Shown here: piece after piece, positions 35,328 through 44,200 of the stretch
Layout: the number at the start of each line of letters is the position of its first letter
How positions within the stretch are numbered: position 1 is the first letter of the stretch
Assembly (NCBI GenBank): GCA_028279185.1
Contig: JANQSS010000205.1
Span: forward strand, 62,001-126,000
DNA length: 64,000 nucleotides
DNA from: Saprospiraceae bacterium
GTDB taxonomy: Bacteria; Bacteroidota; Bacteroidia; Chitinophagales; Saprospiraceae
Direction of reading: 5' to 3'
The notes under the pieces: model-generated
Database searches by the model: none
What the model was told of the DNA's origin: nothing
The model's input: the letters and a program-made list of their open reading frames with translations, nothing else
Made by a program: the position numbers and the translations under genes

Positions 35328-36116
35328 TTGAAGAGATATCACATATATCAGCAGCGTACAATAGGAAATATCAAATTAATTGAAACGTATTATCCCGCAC
35401 AATGCTATTATACCTGGCACTATGATGGCTTGTCAAAGTTGAGTATTGTACTGAGCGGTACACTTCGGGAGCGACACGGCAACCATGAGGAAATCGCTTC
35501 CTCGACAAGTTTCGTGATTAAACCAAATTTTATAAAGCATGAAAACCTCTTTGGACCGCTTGGTGCACGAGTCATATCATTTATACCCAAAGACCCTCTT
35601 TTTCAAGAGTGGTTGAACCAAAAAGAAATCACAGGATTGAAATGGTTTCATGGTGTCGAAGCATCCCGTGTAATTATCCGGTTGCTGAGGTTAGTAAAGG
35701 GTCGTCCCGATCCCAATGAAGTCGAAGATAGTCTTATTGATTTATTCGGGCTTCAAAGCACATCAAAACGACTTAGGCAAAAGGCCAAACCCGATTGGTT
35801 GGTGCTTCTGGAACAGCGATTGCGCGATGAATTTGAACAGCCGATTCGTACACGAGATCTTGCTTCGTGGGTCGGGTTACACCCCGTATATATGGCGCGT
35901 GTATTCCGAAAGTACTTCGATTGTTCCATCAAAGAATTTATAGGCAGATTACGCCTTAAAAGAGCTATGCACGATCTTTCCATCGATCAGCATAGTCTTT
36001 CACATATTGCATATGACCTGGGCTTTGCGGATCAAAGCCATATGACCCGTGTTTTCAATAAAGATTTGAATATCAGCCCTGGTAAGTTTCGAAAATTGAT
36101 ACAGCTTCAGTTATAG
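35328..36116 (+). CDS. AraC-family transcriptional regulator (TTG start)
   Basis: A 262-residue protein. Start is TTG at 35328-35330; no ATG lies in frame nearby and the N-terminus KRYHIYQQRTIGNIKLIETYYP aligns with such regulators. Residues about 1-110 are the cupin-like sensor (WHYDGLSKLSIVLSGTLRERH). The C-terminal AraC domain (about 165-258) has DLASWVGLHPVYMARVFRKY and ISHIAYDLGFADQSHMTRVFN (first words approximate), ending ISPGKFRKL. It lies 77 bp before a serine hydrolase gene and divergent from the dioxygenase gene, either of which may be the target. Confidence 0.85.
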   Translation: MKRYHIYQQRTIGNIKLIETYYPAQCYYTWHYDGLSKLSIVLSGTLRERHGNHEEIASSTSFVIKPNFIKHENLFGPLGARVISFIPKDPLFQEWLNQKEITGLKWFHGVEASRVIIRLLRLVKGRPDPNEVEDSLIDLFGLQSTSKRLRQKAKPDWLVLLEQRLRDEFEQPIRTRDLASWVGLHPVYMARVFRKYFDCSIKEFIGRLRLKRAMHDLSIDQHSLSHIAYDLGFADQSHMTRVFNKDLNISPGKFRKLIQLQL

Positions 36117-36192
36117 TTCGAAGTTTCATTTGTTCAAGATTTTAATTGACGCTCCCACTAGATTTGTCGAATTATAAAAATCTTCAAAGAAA

Positions 36193-37713
36193 ATGAAAAA
36201 CACGACCGGCATTTTATACCTATTGACCTTCACAATACTATTGTCGCTTAATCTCCATGGACAACGCAGTCCAATAAAGAAGGAGTTTCCGGAAAGCGGC
36301 CGCACATTTTATGAAAAGGTGTTGAGTGAACTGTCAAGTATTCCGGGTTTCAGCATAGCCGTTGTTAAAGGAGATAAAACCGTTTTTATGGATGGCTTTG
36401 GGCAAGCAGATATTGAAAATCAAGTACCCAGCACACCACATACTGATTATTACATTGCTTCGAGTACGAAAGCTTTCACAGCGCTATTGGCGGCGTTGTT
36501 GGATGAAAAAGGAATCATCGGTTTGGACGATCAAGTCATTTCTTTTTTTCCTGATGTCGAATTTGATCCCGGTGTACATATGAGTAAAATAAGAATCCGA
36601 GACTTGCTGAATCACACATCCGGAATAAATAATAATGGAATAAGTTTTAGGGCTGCCTACTCCGGAGATCATGATCTCAAAACGATGGTCGAATTGATGC
36701 AGTATTGTGAGGCGAATGAAGTCGGATACGGTAATTATGAATATACGAATGTAGGTTACAATATTTACTCAATAATTGTGGATAAAGTAACTGGTAAAAA
36801 ATGGCAAGATTGGCTTGAAGAGCTTGTTTTTGATCCGCTTGGCATGACACAAACGTCGGCCTATATTTCCAAAGCTGAAAAGAACGGTTGGCCGTTGGCA
36901 AAGCCTTATGCAGGAGTGACAGCAGAAAATATCGAGTCCGTTTATTTGATGAAACAAGATAATACGATGCAAGCGGCTGGAGGACTCATAACGACTGCTG
37001 CAGATCTGGCCAGATGGATTAAAATTCAACTAAATGATGGAAAGCTCGATGGAAATCAAATTATATCTCCGTCTATAATTCGCGCCTCACAAAGTTCGAC
37101 AATAGACATTACCGATCGGGCTTTTCCATATGAGGGTAATGGATATGGACTAGGATGGGAAATTGGTTCCTATGAAGGGAACGAAGTCGTTTATGGGTTT
37201 GGTGGATTTCCCGGTTTTTATACACATGTTTCATTTATGCCAGATAGAAAACTAGGTGTGGCCGTCATGGTCAATGATGCCGTATCTGGCTATTATTTAA
37301 TGAATTTGCTTGCAAACTACACCTATGATGCAATGATGGAAATTGAGGGGGTTGAGGAAAAATATGACGCCCAATTAAAGGAGTTTGCCAAACAGCTGGA
37401 ACAGGAATCCGCATCCATTCAAAAAGGTCGTAAAAAAAGAGCAAAGCGCACATGGCAATTGTCAAAACCCTTTCCTGCATATTCCGGAATATTTGTCAAT
37501 GAAGAAATGGGTACTATAAAAATAACGGGGAGCCAAGACAAAATAAAGGTGGAAATGGGAAATATGTATTGTATCGCAACGCCTTTTATTAAAGACGAGA
37601 CGATTCGTGTTGAGTTAAGACCGCATTCAGGAAAAGTGATTGGCTTTGAGTGGGATGTAGACGAATTAAAAGGAATACATACTGGCGGTACATTTTTTGA
37701 GAAAGCGAAGTAG
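36193..37713 (+). CDS. Exported class C beta-lactamase-like serine hydrolase
   Basis: A 506-residue protein with a signal peptide (about 1-24). The beta-lactamase fold carries Ser90-x-x-Lys93 (SSTK, nucleophile and base) and Tyr184-x-Asn186 (YTN), then GFGGFPGFYTHV as the third motif region in place of KTG. Residues about 400-506 form a separate beta-rich domain resembling DUF3471. The family includes esterases, D-amino-peptidases and PBP-like carboxypeptidases, so hydrolysis of peptidoglycan, beta-lactam or small esters cannot be separated. It lies upstream of a BlaI/BlaR1 pair (264-bp gap) which suggests, but does not show, a link to cell-wall stress. Confidence 0.85.
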   Translation: MKNTTGILYLLTFTILLSLNLHGQRSPIKKEFPESGRTFYEKVLSELSSIPGFSIAVVKGDKTVFMDGFGQADIENQVPSTPHTDYYIASSTKAFTALLAALLDEKGIIGLDDQVISFFPDVEFDPGVHMSKIRIRDLLNHTSGINNNGISFRAAYSGDHDLKTMVELMQYCEANEVGYGNYEYTNVGYNIYSIIVDKVTGKKWQDWLEELVFDPLGMTQTSAYISKAEKNGWPLAKPYAGVTAENIESVYLMKQDNTMQAAGGLITTAADLARWIKIQLNDGKLDGNQIISPSIIRASQSSTIDITDRAFPYEGNGYGLGWEIGSYEGNEVVYGFGGFPGFYTHVSFMPDRKLGVAVMVNDAVSGYYLMNLLANYTYDAMMEIEGVEEKYDAQLKEFAKQLEQESASIQKGRKKRAKRTWQLSKPFPAYSGIFVNEEMGTIKITGSQDKIKVEMGNMYCIATPFIKDETIRVELRPHSGKVIGFEWDVDELKGIHTGGTFFEKAK

Positions 37714-37925
37714 GTACTTACATATTCCAGTTGTTCGTCAAACCCTACGTTTTGAAGGGCACACACAAAAGATGATCATTATCGGTTGTATTTAATAGGC
37801 ATGAACCCGGAGCACATCGTTCATGTGGGCCACCTGACGGGGCGTCCGCCAAATCAATCGCTAGCATCACTATGCTGAGTTAAATCATTACACTGTCTTG
37901 CCAAAGACAGGAAAGATTTTTTGCT

Positions 37926-37937
37926 CTACACTTGTAG
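37926..37937 (+). promoter_or_regulatory. BlaI-type operator 1 over the -33 box
   Basis: CTACACTTGTAG is an inverted repeat with arms CTACA/TGTAG around two bases, the TACA-nn-TGTA form known for BlaI/MecI operators. It contains the TTG (37932-37934) of the promoter. Confidence 0.75.
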
Positions 37938-37962
37938 AATTGAAATTTATATTCTACATTTG
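37932..37962 (+). promoter_or_regulatory. Promoter of the blaI-blaR1-like operon
   Basis: TTG (37932-37934), 20 bp, and TACATTTG (37955-37962) match the Bacteroidetes -33/-7 promoter consensus with perfect -7 sequence and standard spacing. Transcription would start near 37968, about 9 nt before the ATG at 37977. Both boxes lie inside operators 1 and 2, so a bound repressor would block RNA polymerase directly. Confidence 0.7.
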
Positions 37963-37967
37963 TAGAA
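37952..37967 (+). promoter_or_regulatory. BlaI-type operator 2 over the -7 box
   Basis: TTCTACATTTGTAGAA is a 16-bp inverted repeat with the same CTACA-nn-TGTAG core as operator 1; the centres are 28 bp apart. It contains the -7 box TACATTTG. Confidence 0.8.
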
Positions 37968-37976
37968 ACAATTGTT

Positions 37977-38348
37977 ATGGCAAAGCTCGCTAAGTCTGAA
38001 GAAGAAATAATGCGCTTCCTATGGGAGCGGCAAAAGGCGTATCTCAAAGAAATTCGGGATTGTTATCCCGACCCTAAACCAGCCATTACCACGCTTGCCA
38101 CATTGTTAAAACGGTTGCAGGCAAAAGGTGTCGTTAGTTTTGAACAACATGGAAAGTCAAGGCAGTACTTTCCATTGATTAAGAAAAAAGACTATTTCGC
38201 TACTCATTTAACCGACCTTATAAATCGGTTCTTCAACAATTCACCTGCTCAGTTTGCCTCCTTTTTTACCGAAGAAACGGACATGACCCAATCCGAATTG
38301 GAGGAATTGAAGGTGATAATTTCAAATCAAATCAAGGATAAGAAATGA
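37977..38348 (+). CDS. blaI: BlaI/MecI/CopY-family repressor
   Basis: A 123-residue winged-helix repressor. SEEEIMRFLWERQKAYLKEI starts the DNA-binding domain, KPAITTLATLLKRLQAKGVVSFEQHGKSRQYFPLI is the recognition helix and wing, and the C-terminal half gives dimerisation. Two palindromes just upstream overlap its promoter, consistent with autorepression. In the Staphylococcus model the repressor is removed by proteolysis after the partner membrane protease senses a signal; here the partner is the next gene, overlapping by 4 bp. Confidence 0.92.
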   Translation: MAKLAKSEEEIMRFLWERQKAYLKEIRDCYPDPKPAITTLATLLKRLQAKGVVSFEQHGKSRQYFPLIKKKDYFATHLTDLINRFFNNSPAQFASFFTEETDMTQSELEELKVIISNQIKDKK

Positions 38349-39688
38349 TTCCATACATCATAAAAGTTATGACCTGTATGAGCTTATTCTATGTTTTCTA
38401 TAAGCTCTTGCTGGAGAGTGAAAAAATGCTGGTTTTCAATAGACTCTTCCTGCTGTCCAGCTTGATAGGAGCGCATGTTATCCCATTTATTACTGTCATC
38501 ACGTATACTTCAAATGCTCCCGACCTTTTTTTCGTACCGGAGGTATTCTCATCCCAACTGGGTACATCTCGTACAAATGAATTTGATATGAGTTCTGTTG
38601 TCATCGGGGCATACAGTATTGTAACGGTATTTTTTCTTATCAGATTTGTAAAAGGAATTTGGAACTTATATGAAAAAATTAGTCTTGGAGAAGTCATCCG
38701 GTTTAATGGCGTGGCAATTGTTCTGACCGGTGAATGTAAATTGCCTTATACATTTCTTAACTACGTAGTTGTACAAAAGCAAAAATATCTGAATAATAAA
38801 ATCGACCCATTAATTCTACAACATGAGTATGCACATGCCAAACAGTTTCACACATATGACATCCTGATCGTCGAAATTTTAAAAGTATTATTTTGGTTTA
38901 ATCCATTTATATACGTGTTTAAAAAGGCCGTAAAATTAAACCATGAATATTTGGCAGACCAATCCGTCTTGCGAGAATTCAGCAATGTGACGAGTTATCA
39001 ACTACTGCTACTAAATATGAAAAACTGGACTCCACGGCAAACCATGCTTGTATCTAATATTAATAATTCTGTGACCAAAAAAAGATTTAAAATGATGTCT
39101 AAAAAAACCTTTTCGACTATTGCTTTTTTAAAAGCAAGCTTGACAATTGCATTATTTGCATCAGCTGTTTTTTTGTTTGGCGAAAAAGTGTCGGCACAAC
39201 ATACAGGTGCTACGGATGCCGAAATCAAGGAATACAAGGAATTGCTGAACAATAATTTTGATGAAAATGGAAGAATAGGCTGGATTGATAAAAAAGATGT
39301 TAAGCGCATGAATGAAATATATGCGAAGATGAGTCAAGAACAAAAAAAGGCATTTAATGCTAAGACAGTTCCACCACCTCCTCCGCCACCACCTCCACCT
39401 CCAGCGTTGGAACGCGGTAAAACAACAGCACCAACAGCACCAACAGCACCCGTGGCACCTCAGCATTCTGAAGGGATGTCAACACCTGATGCACCACCAC
39501 CTCCACCACCACCACCCCCTTTTCCGGATGATGCAACGTATTTTCTTGACGGGAAGCCAAGCAATAAAGAGGCTATAGAGAAGGTAGTGAAAGAAGAAGG
39601 TCGGGATATCAAACTTAAATCCATTAATAATAATGGCGTTAAGGAATTTCATGTAGTAAGGAATAAAACAGCAAGAATAATTCAGTAA
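38345..39688 (+). CDS. blaR1: BlaR1-type M56 metallopeptidase with proline-rich tail
   Basis: A 447-residue protein. Helices at about 5-20, 35-55, 85-105, and 180-200 embed an M56 zinc protease: HEYAH at residues 160-164, with Glu downstream in FNPFIYVFKK...NHEYLADQS. A last helix at about 263-285 (ASLTIALFASAVFLFG) is followed by a periplasmic tail. The tail has no penicillin-binding domain; it has two Pro-only runs (about 343-353 and 382-390) linked by Ala-Pro-Thr repeats, then a charged end. So it may sense something other than beta-lactams. This tail form is common in Bacteroidota. Partner of the BlaI-like repressor. Confidence 0.88.
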   Translation: MIPYIIKVMTCMSLFYVFYKLLLESEKMLVFNRLFLLSSLIGAHVIPFITVITYTSNAPDLFFVPEVFSSQLGTSRTNEFDMSSVVIGAYSIVTVFFLIRFVKGIWNLYEKISLGEVIRFNGVAIVLTGECKLPYTFLNYVVVQKQKYLNNKIDPLILQHEYAHAKQFHTYDILIVEILKVLFWFNPFIYVFKKAVKLNHEYLADQSVLREFSNVTSYQLLLLNMKNWTPRQTMLVSNINNSVTKKRFKMMSKKTFSTIAFLKASLTIALFASAVFLFGEKVSAQHTGATDAEIKEYKELLNNNFDENGRIGWIDKKDVKRMNEIYAKMSQEQKKAFNAKTVPPPPPPPPPPPALERGKTTAPTAPTAPVAPQHSEGMSTPDAPPPPPPPPPFPDDATYFLDGKPSNKEAIEKVVKEEGRDIKLKSINNNGVKEFHVVRNKTARIIQ

Positions 39689-39696
39689 TTCATGTG

Positions 39697-39740
39697 GGCA
39701 TTGATTGAGAATTGTTTGAATACTCAACACAGCCAATGCC
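39697..39740 (+). terminator. Stem-loop after blaR1
   Basis: GGCATTG (39697-39703) pairs with CAATGCC (39734-39740), and TTGAG/CTCAA inside extends the stem. No T-run follows, so it is only a possible terminator. Confidence 0.35.
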
Positions 39741-39917
39741 TACAATTCCGCCGAAAGTAATTTAGAAATTTCAAGATGTACATTCAATTACTGTAATGTG
39801 CTCTACCAAAATTGCATGTACAGGTATTGTGAGAATGAAAAGACCTTAATGACGTTATAGGCTCGAGATAAAGCTTAGCGGCAGATGAAAGAGAATGTAA
39901 AATGTCTAAAACACGAG

Positions 39918-39948
39918 TTGATTCTGAAAGGGGAAATACGTACTTTTG
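39918..39948 (+). promoter_or_regulatory. Promoter of the YCII gene
   Basis: TTG (39918-39920), 20 bp, then TACTTTTG (39941-39948), a perfect -33/-7 match with the same spacing as the blaI promoter. The start of transcription would be about 39955, 43 nt before the ATG. Confidence 0.6.
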
Positions 39949-39997
39949 AAATTAAATCACCTTGTGTAATTTTATTGTTTAAATTATCTATATTATC

Positions 39998-40342
39998 ATG
40001 AAGAAGTTCATCGTAATCTACCATGCACCTATTAGTGCGCTTGAACAAATGCAAAATAACAGCCCTGAGGATGCACAAAAAGGAATGGATTTGTGGATGC
40101 AGTGGGCTCAAAAATGTGGCGACCATCTCGTCGACCTTGGGGCTCCACTAGCAGGTGGTCAAAAACTCAATTCAGACGGATCATACGATGAGAGCCAACG
40201 AGAAGTTTGCGGATACTCCATTCTTCAAGCAGCGAGCATGGATCATGCGAAGGAATTGCTTCAGGACCATCCGCACCTTGCTGGATGGCATACGGCTTGT
40301 GAAATTGAGGTGCATGAAGCAATGCCCTTACCTGGAATGTAA
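39998..40342 (+). CDS. YCII-related domain protein
   Basis: A 114-residue cytoplasmic protein. MKKFIVIYH at the start, MDLWMQWAQKCGDHLVDLGAPLAGGQKL in the middle, and the SMDHAKELLQDHPHL...IEVHEAMPL end match YciI-like proteins with the dimeric ABM-type fold. These are small uncharacterised enzymes, often with sigma-factor partners; none is near. Own promoter at 39918-39948. Confidence 0.85.
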   Translation: MKKFIVIYHAPISALEQMQNNSPEDAQKGMDLWMQWAQKCGDHLVDLGAPLAGGQKLNSDGSYDESQREVCGYSILQAASMDHAKELLQDHPHLAGWHTACEIEVHEAMPLPGM

Positions 40343-40415
40343 AAAGTAGTAGATGTAAAGTTTACGAAGACACAATCCCGATTACGAATACGTTGGCGAT
40401 CCACGCCAAACTACA

Positions 40416-40431
40416 TTTCTACATGTAGAAA
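40416..40431 (+). promoter_or_regulatory. CTACA/TGTAG palindrome without spacer
   Basis: TTTCTACATGTAGAAA is a perfect palindrome with the BlaI half-sites CTACA and TGTAG, but with no 2-bp spacer, unlike operators 1 and 2. It may be a variant site or chance. It is 85 bp past the YCII stop. Confidence 0.35.
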
Positions 40432-40723
40432 GAATTTTGTTGCAATTTCAAAGGGCTGCTTTGTCCGATATTTCCATTGGTGTTGACATCAATGAGTGTT
40501 TCATGTGTCCGGATGTTAACTGCATAAAAGGCAAAGGCAGTTTATGGGCTTTTTGCACGACGTACCTTCATCACACTTACGAAGGCCGCATTTATATGCA
40601 TCCACGCGTTATTATCTTGTCCTTCGTCGTGTGTTTTACTTCTTTTATAAGATAATTCAGATCATTGATCGAGGAGGCGAGACGAACTAAATTATTATTC
40701 GTTTTAATAGACAGGCCTATCAC

Positions 40724-40752
40724 AAATGGGATTAATTAATCACCCATTTTTT
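40724..40752 (+). terminator. Terminator-like hairpin
   Basis: AAATGGG (40724-40730) and CCCATTT (40743-40749) form a 7-bp stem with a 12-nt loop ATTAATTAATCA, followed by TTTTTT through 40752. No known gene ends just before it. Confidence 0.6.
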
Positions 40753-40865
40753 ATTCTTCTTTAGTTTCTTAATTAATTGTTATTAAACCCTTAAGGGTCC
40801 CTTCCTTACAATTTTTTCTTTTAATATTCCTATAATATTGTTGTAGTTTATATCCACTTTTATTT

Positions 40866-40907
40866 GAGTTGGACTATGTCAAAGGATGTAGTCCAATTCT
40901 ATTTTTA
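40866..40907 (+). terminator. Terminator-like hairpin
   Basis: GAGTTGGACTA (40866-40876) pairs with TAGTCCAATTC (40889-40899), 11 bp with one G-U, loop of 12, followed by TATTTTTA. Together with the hairpin at 40724 it may delimit a small RNA. Confidence 0.65.
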
Positions 40908-41128
40908 ACAACTAATTTACAAGTCTTTTACATGTTTAGAATACTGAGGCGATAAAACGCTAGTCCGTTGATATATATAGAACATACTAGTTTTATATCA
41001 TGCACATGTTCCCGACTAAATACAAGAAAATGGAATAATTAAAGTCAAGTAAAAATCTTTTAGTAAAAATTAATTTATTAAAATCAATCTTAAGCACAAT
41101 AAATGAAATACGTATAAAACGGACCACT

Positions 41129-41148
41129 TTTTGTTAATTTTAACAAAA
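41129..41148. promoter_or_regulatory. 20-bp palindrome upstream of susC
   Basis: TTTTGTTAATTTTAACAAAA is a perfect palindrome (9-bp arms, 2-bp centre), 82 bp before the susC ATG. It could be a binding site for a dimeric regulator. The TTG within it (41131) is an in-frame open start, but I reject that as the susC start. Confidence 0.45.
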
Positions 41149-41229
41149 CGAGTTTACTTGTCCTTTTTTTACTTAACAATAATTATTAGCCCTCGTTTTC
41201 CCATTCAATTATTGATAAAAGTCTTGATT

Positions 41230-44200
41230 ATGAAAAAAATTTACATTTTTCTGTCGTTCCTCCTATTGGCAGGAATTACGCATGCCCAGCGGACCATTAC
41301 GGGAGTTGTGGCTGACGAAAATGGTGAAACCCTTATCGGTGCCAATATTATCGTCAAAGGGACGGCCATCGGTACAATTTCTGACTATGATGGTAGCTAT
41401 TCACTGGAAGTGCCAGAGGATGCGACAATACTAGAAGTGAGTTATACCGGTTACGATACACGCGAAATAGAATTGGGTGTGTCAAACGTCGTCGATGTTA
41501 CGATGGTGGAGGGTGTGCAACTCACCGAAGTCGTCGTTACCGCACTCGGAATATCCAGAGACGAAAAAGCGTTATCATATTCGGTTCAGCAAATCGAATC
41601 CGATGAAATTACCGCTACACAAACGCGCAGCGCACTGGAATCACTAAAAGGTAAAGTGGCCGGTGTACAGCTCATCACTGCGTCTGGTGCACCAGGAGCT
41701 TCGACCAACGTCAAACTCAGGGGTGTATCATCTTTCACCGGAAACAATGAACCTCTTTTTGTTATCGACGGTGTTCCTGTGAACAACGTGTCCAACAATG
41801 GGGGTGGAGTATTGACCGGTGCAGTGGATGGTGGAAATGCCATTTCAGATATCAATCCTAATGATATCGAATCCATCAATGTACTTAAAGGTGCATCAGC
41901 AGCAGCATTGTATGGTTCTCGTGCCGCAAATGGTGTCGTATTAATTACCACTAAAAAAGGCCTTGGCGTAGACCGAAAAAATTTCAATGTTGAATTTGGA
42001 CAATCGCTCGGTTATGAACGCGTCCTTTTACTACCTGAACTTCAAAATGAATTTGGACAAGGACAAAATGGTGACAACCAAAGTTTCTTGAATGATCAGG
42101 AAAGTTGGGGTGATAAATTTGATGGGTCTGTGAGACCTTATGGTGCCATCATCGGTGATCCTTCAAGTGAATTGTTTAATAAGCAGCGGTATAAAACATA
42201 TCAGGCACAAGAAGATAATATTCGCGAATTCTTTGATATCGGTCGTGTGTCCAATACGACATTTGCGGTCTCCGGAAATCGCGATGGTTCTTCAATTCGC
42301 CTTGGTGCTTCGTTTACTGATCAAAATGCCATTGTACCCGGTGCTGAGTTACAACGTGGAACTGTTAGCCTTAGCGGAACGCACAATTTTTCTGATCGCT
42401 TCCGAGCTGGTGTAACACTTAATTATGTAAAACAAAATAATGACCTTGTTGTAAATGGTCAAGGTGGGGAAGCACCTTTGAGTCAGGTATTACAAACAAG
42501 TCGCGACGTTAGTTTACGTGAGCAGCGTGATCTATCGAACATTTATAATTCGGTTGATTGGTATTACACGCCTTTTATTCAAAATCCATATTTCAATTTA
42601 TTCAACGATTCTTATGTCAAGGATATGGATCGTTTCTATGGAAATGCCAACCTCTCTTATGACATTCTTAAACAAGATGGTCAATCATTAACGTTGTCGA
42701 CCATATTCGGTTCGGATGTAATCACCGATGATCGGCGTCGCGTTAAAGAACGTCGAATTGCTTCTGCCCTAAGCGGAAATAGCACTGCAGACGAACAAGG
42801 ATTTATCCAGGAAGAATCTTATACAAACAAACAATTTGACATTAACGTAAATGCGGACTACAATCGAAAGCTTACGTCCGACTTAGGAATGAATTTATTA
42901 GTTGGAGGTAATTTTAATGAGCGTAGTGCCAAGCAATTCATTGCAAGTGTTATTGGAACCACTTTACCCAATTTTGAGAATTTCAGCAATGGTAGTGGAA
43001 ATGCCAGTGTCAATATAGCAGATGTTAAACGACGACTTTTTGGCGCATATGGCCAACTTGAATTCGACTTTAGAAATTGGCTTTATTTAGGTGGTACATA
43101 TCGCCAGGATTGGTCATCTACCTTGCCAAAAGAAAATCGGTCATTCGGTTATCCGTCAGTCTATACAAGTGTTGTTCTTTCGGAAATGCTTGACCTGGCA
43201 CCATCTAATCCACTAAATTTCTTGAAAGTTCGAGCAAGTTATGCCGAAGTAGGTAACGATGCTCCGGTTTATTTAACCAATTCAGTATTCTTTTCACCAA
43301 CCATTGCTGGTGTACCCATTCAAGGAAACTTTGCACAAACCGGTTTTCCATTTAATGGGGTGGGTGGTTTTACACAGGGAAATCGAATCGGAAATCCGGA
43401 GTTGAAACCCGAGCGAACCAAAGAATATGAATTCGGAATCGATGCGCGATTCTTGAAAAATAGAATAGGCCTGGATGCAACATATTTTAATCGTAAATCC
43501 GTTGACCAGATCTTACGAAATGCGCAGGCCGCACCTACTAGTGGATTTAGATTTCAGGTAATTAATGCCGGCGAAATGGTAAATAAAGGTGTAGAAGTTG
43601 TTTTGAATTTAACTCCTATACGCACACGAGACTTCGAATGGAATATCACAACTAATTTCACAAAAATTGACAATGAAGTTGTTTCATTGCTTACACCGGA
43701 AAATGATGGCGAGCAATTGACTGTCGGGATTGGCCTAGCGAATTTTACATTTAATGCAGTAGAAGGTCAGCCATATGGTGTCCTCCAGGCGCCTACAGCT
43801 TTACGTGATCCGAATGGTAATTTAGTTGTAGATGGAAATGGATTACCTCAGCAAGCGCCAGCGCCGGCTTTCTTTGGGTCTGTACAGCCTGAATGGTTTG
43901 GAGGCGTTCGCAGCAGCGTGACGTGGAAGGGCATTACGGCTTCAGCGCTCGTTGAGCATAGCGAAGGAGGTGTAGTGTACAGCCGTACAGTAAGCCAAAC
44001 ATATTTCAACGGATCTGCTGTAGAAACTGCATTTAATGATCGAGAACGATTTATCATTCCTTTTTCTGTAGTTGACAACGGTGGAGGTGAATTTGTTCCG
44101 AATACTACACCACTGACATATTCAAGTAATAATATTAGAGGGTATTGGAATGCAATAAATGGATATGGCGAATATCTTATCGTAGATGCGACATTCACTA

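Larger units (their letters stand above)
40343..41228. other. Long region upstream of susC
   Basis: 887 bp separate the YCII gene and the susC-like gene. It contains a BlaI-like palindrome at 40416, two terminator-type hairpins (40724-40752 and 40866-40907) and a 20-bp palindrome at 41129. One 72-codon frame from a TTG (40437-40655) has no homology and is not called. Confidence 0.6.

Noticed and set aside
35323..35330. TAGCTTTG as a promoter -7 box
   Set aside because: It overlaps the TTG start codon of the AraC gene and lacks a -33 box.
39161..39578. Several overlapping frames in the proline-rich coding stretch
   Set aside because: They arise from the CCA/CCT repeats of the BlaR1-like gene.
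40437..40655. 72-codon frame after the BlaI-like palindrome
   Set aside because: Starts at TTG, Cys-rich by chance, no homology; the palindrome alone is not enough.
41131..41229. TTG at 41131 as susC start
   Set aside because: Would place the start in the palindrome and bury the signal peptide; ATG at 41230 gives a proper signal.
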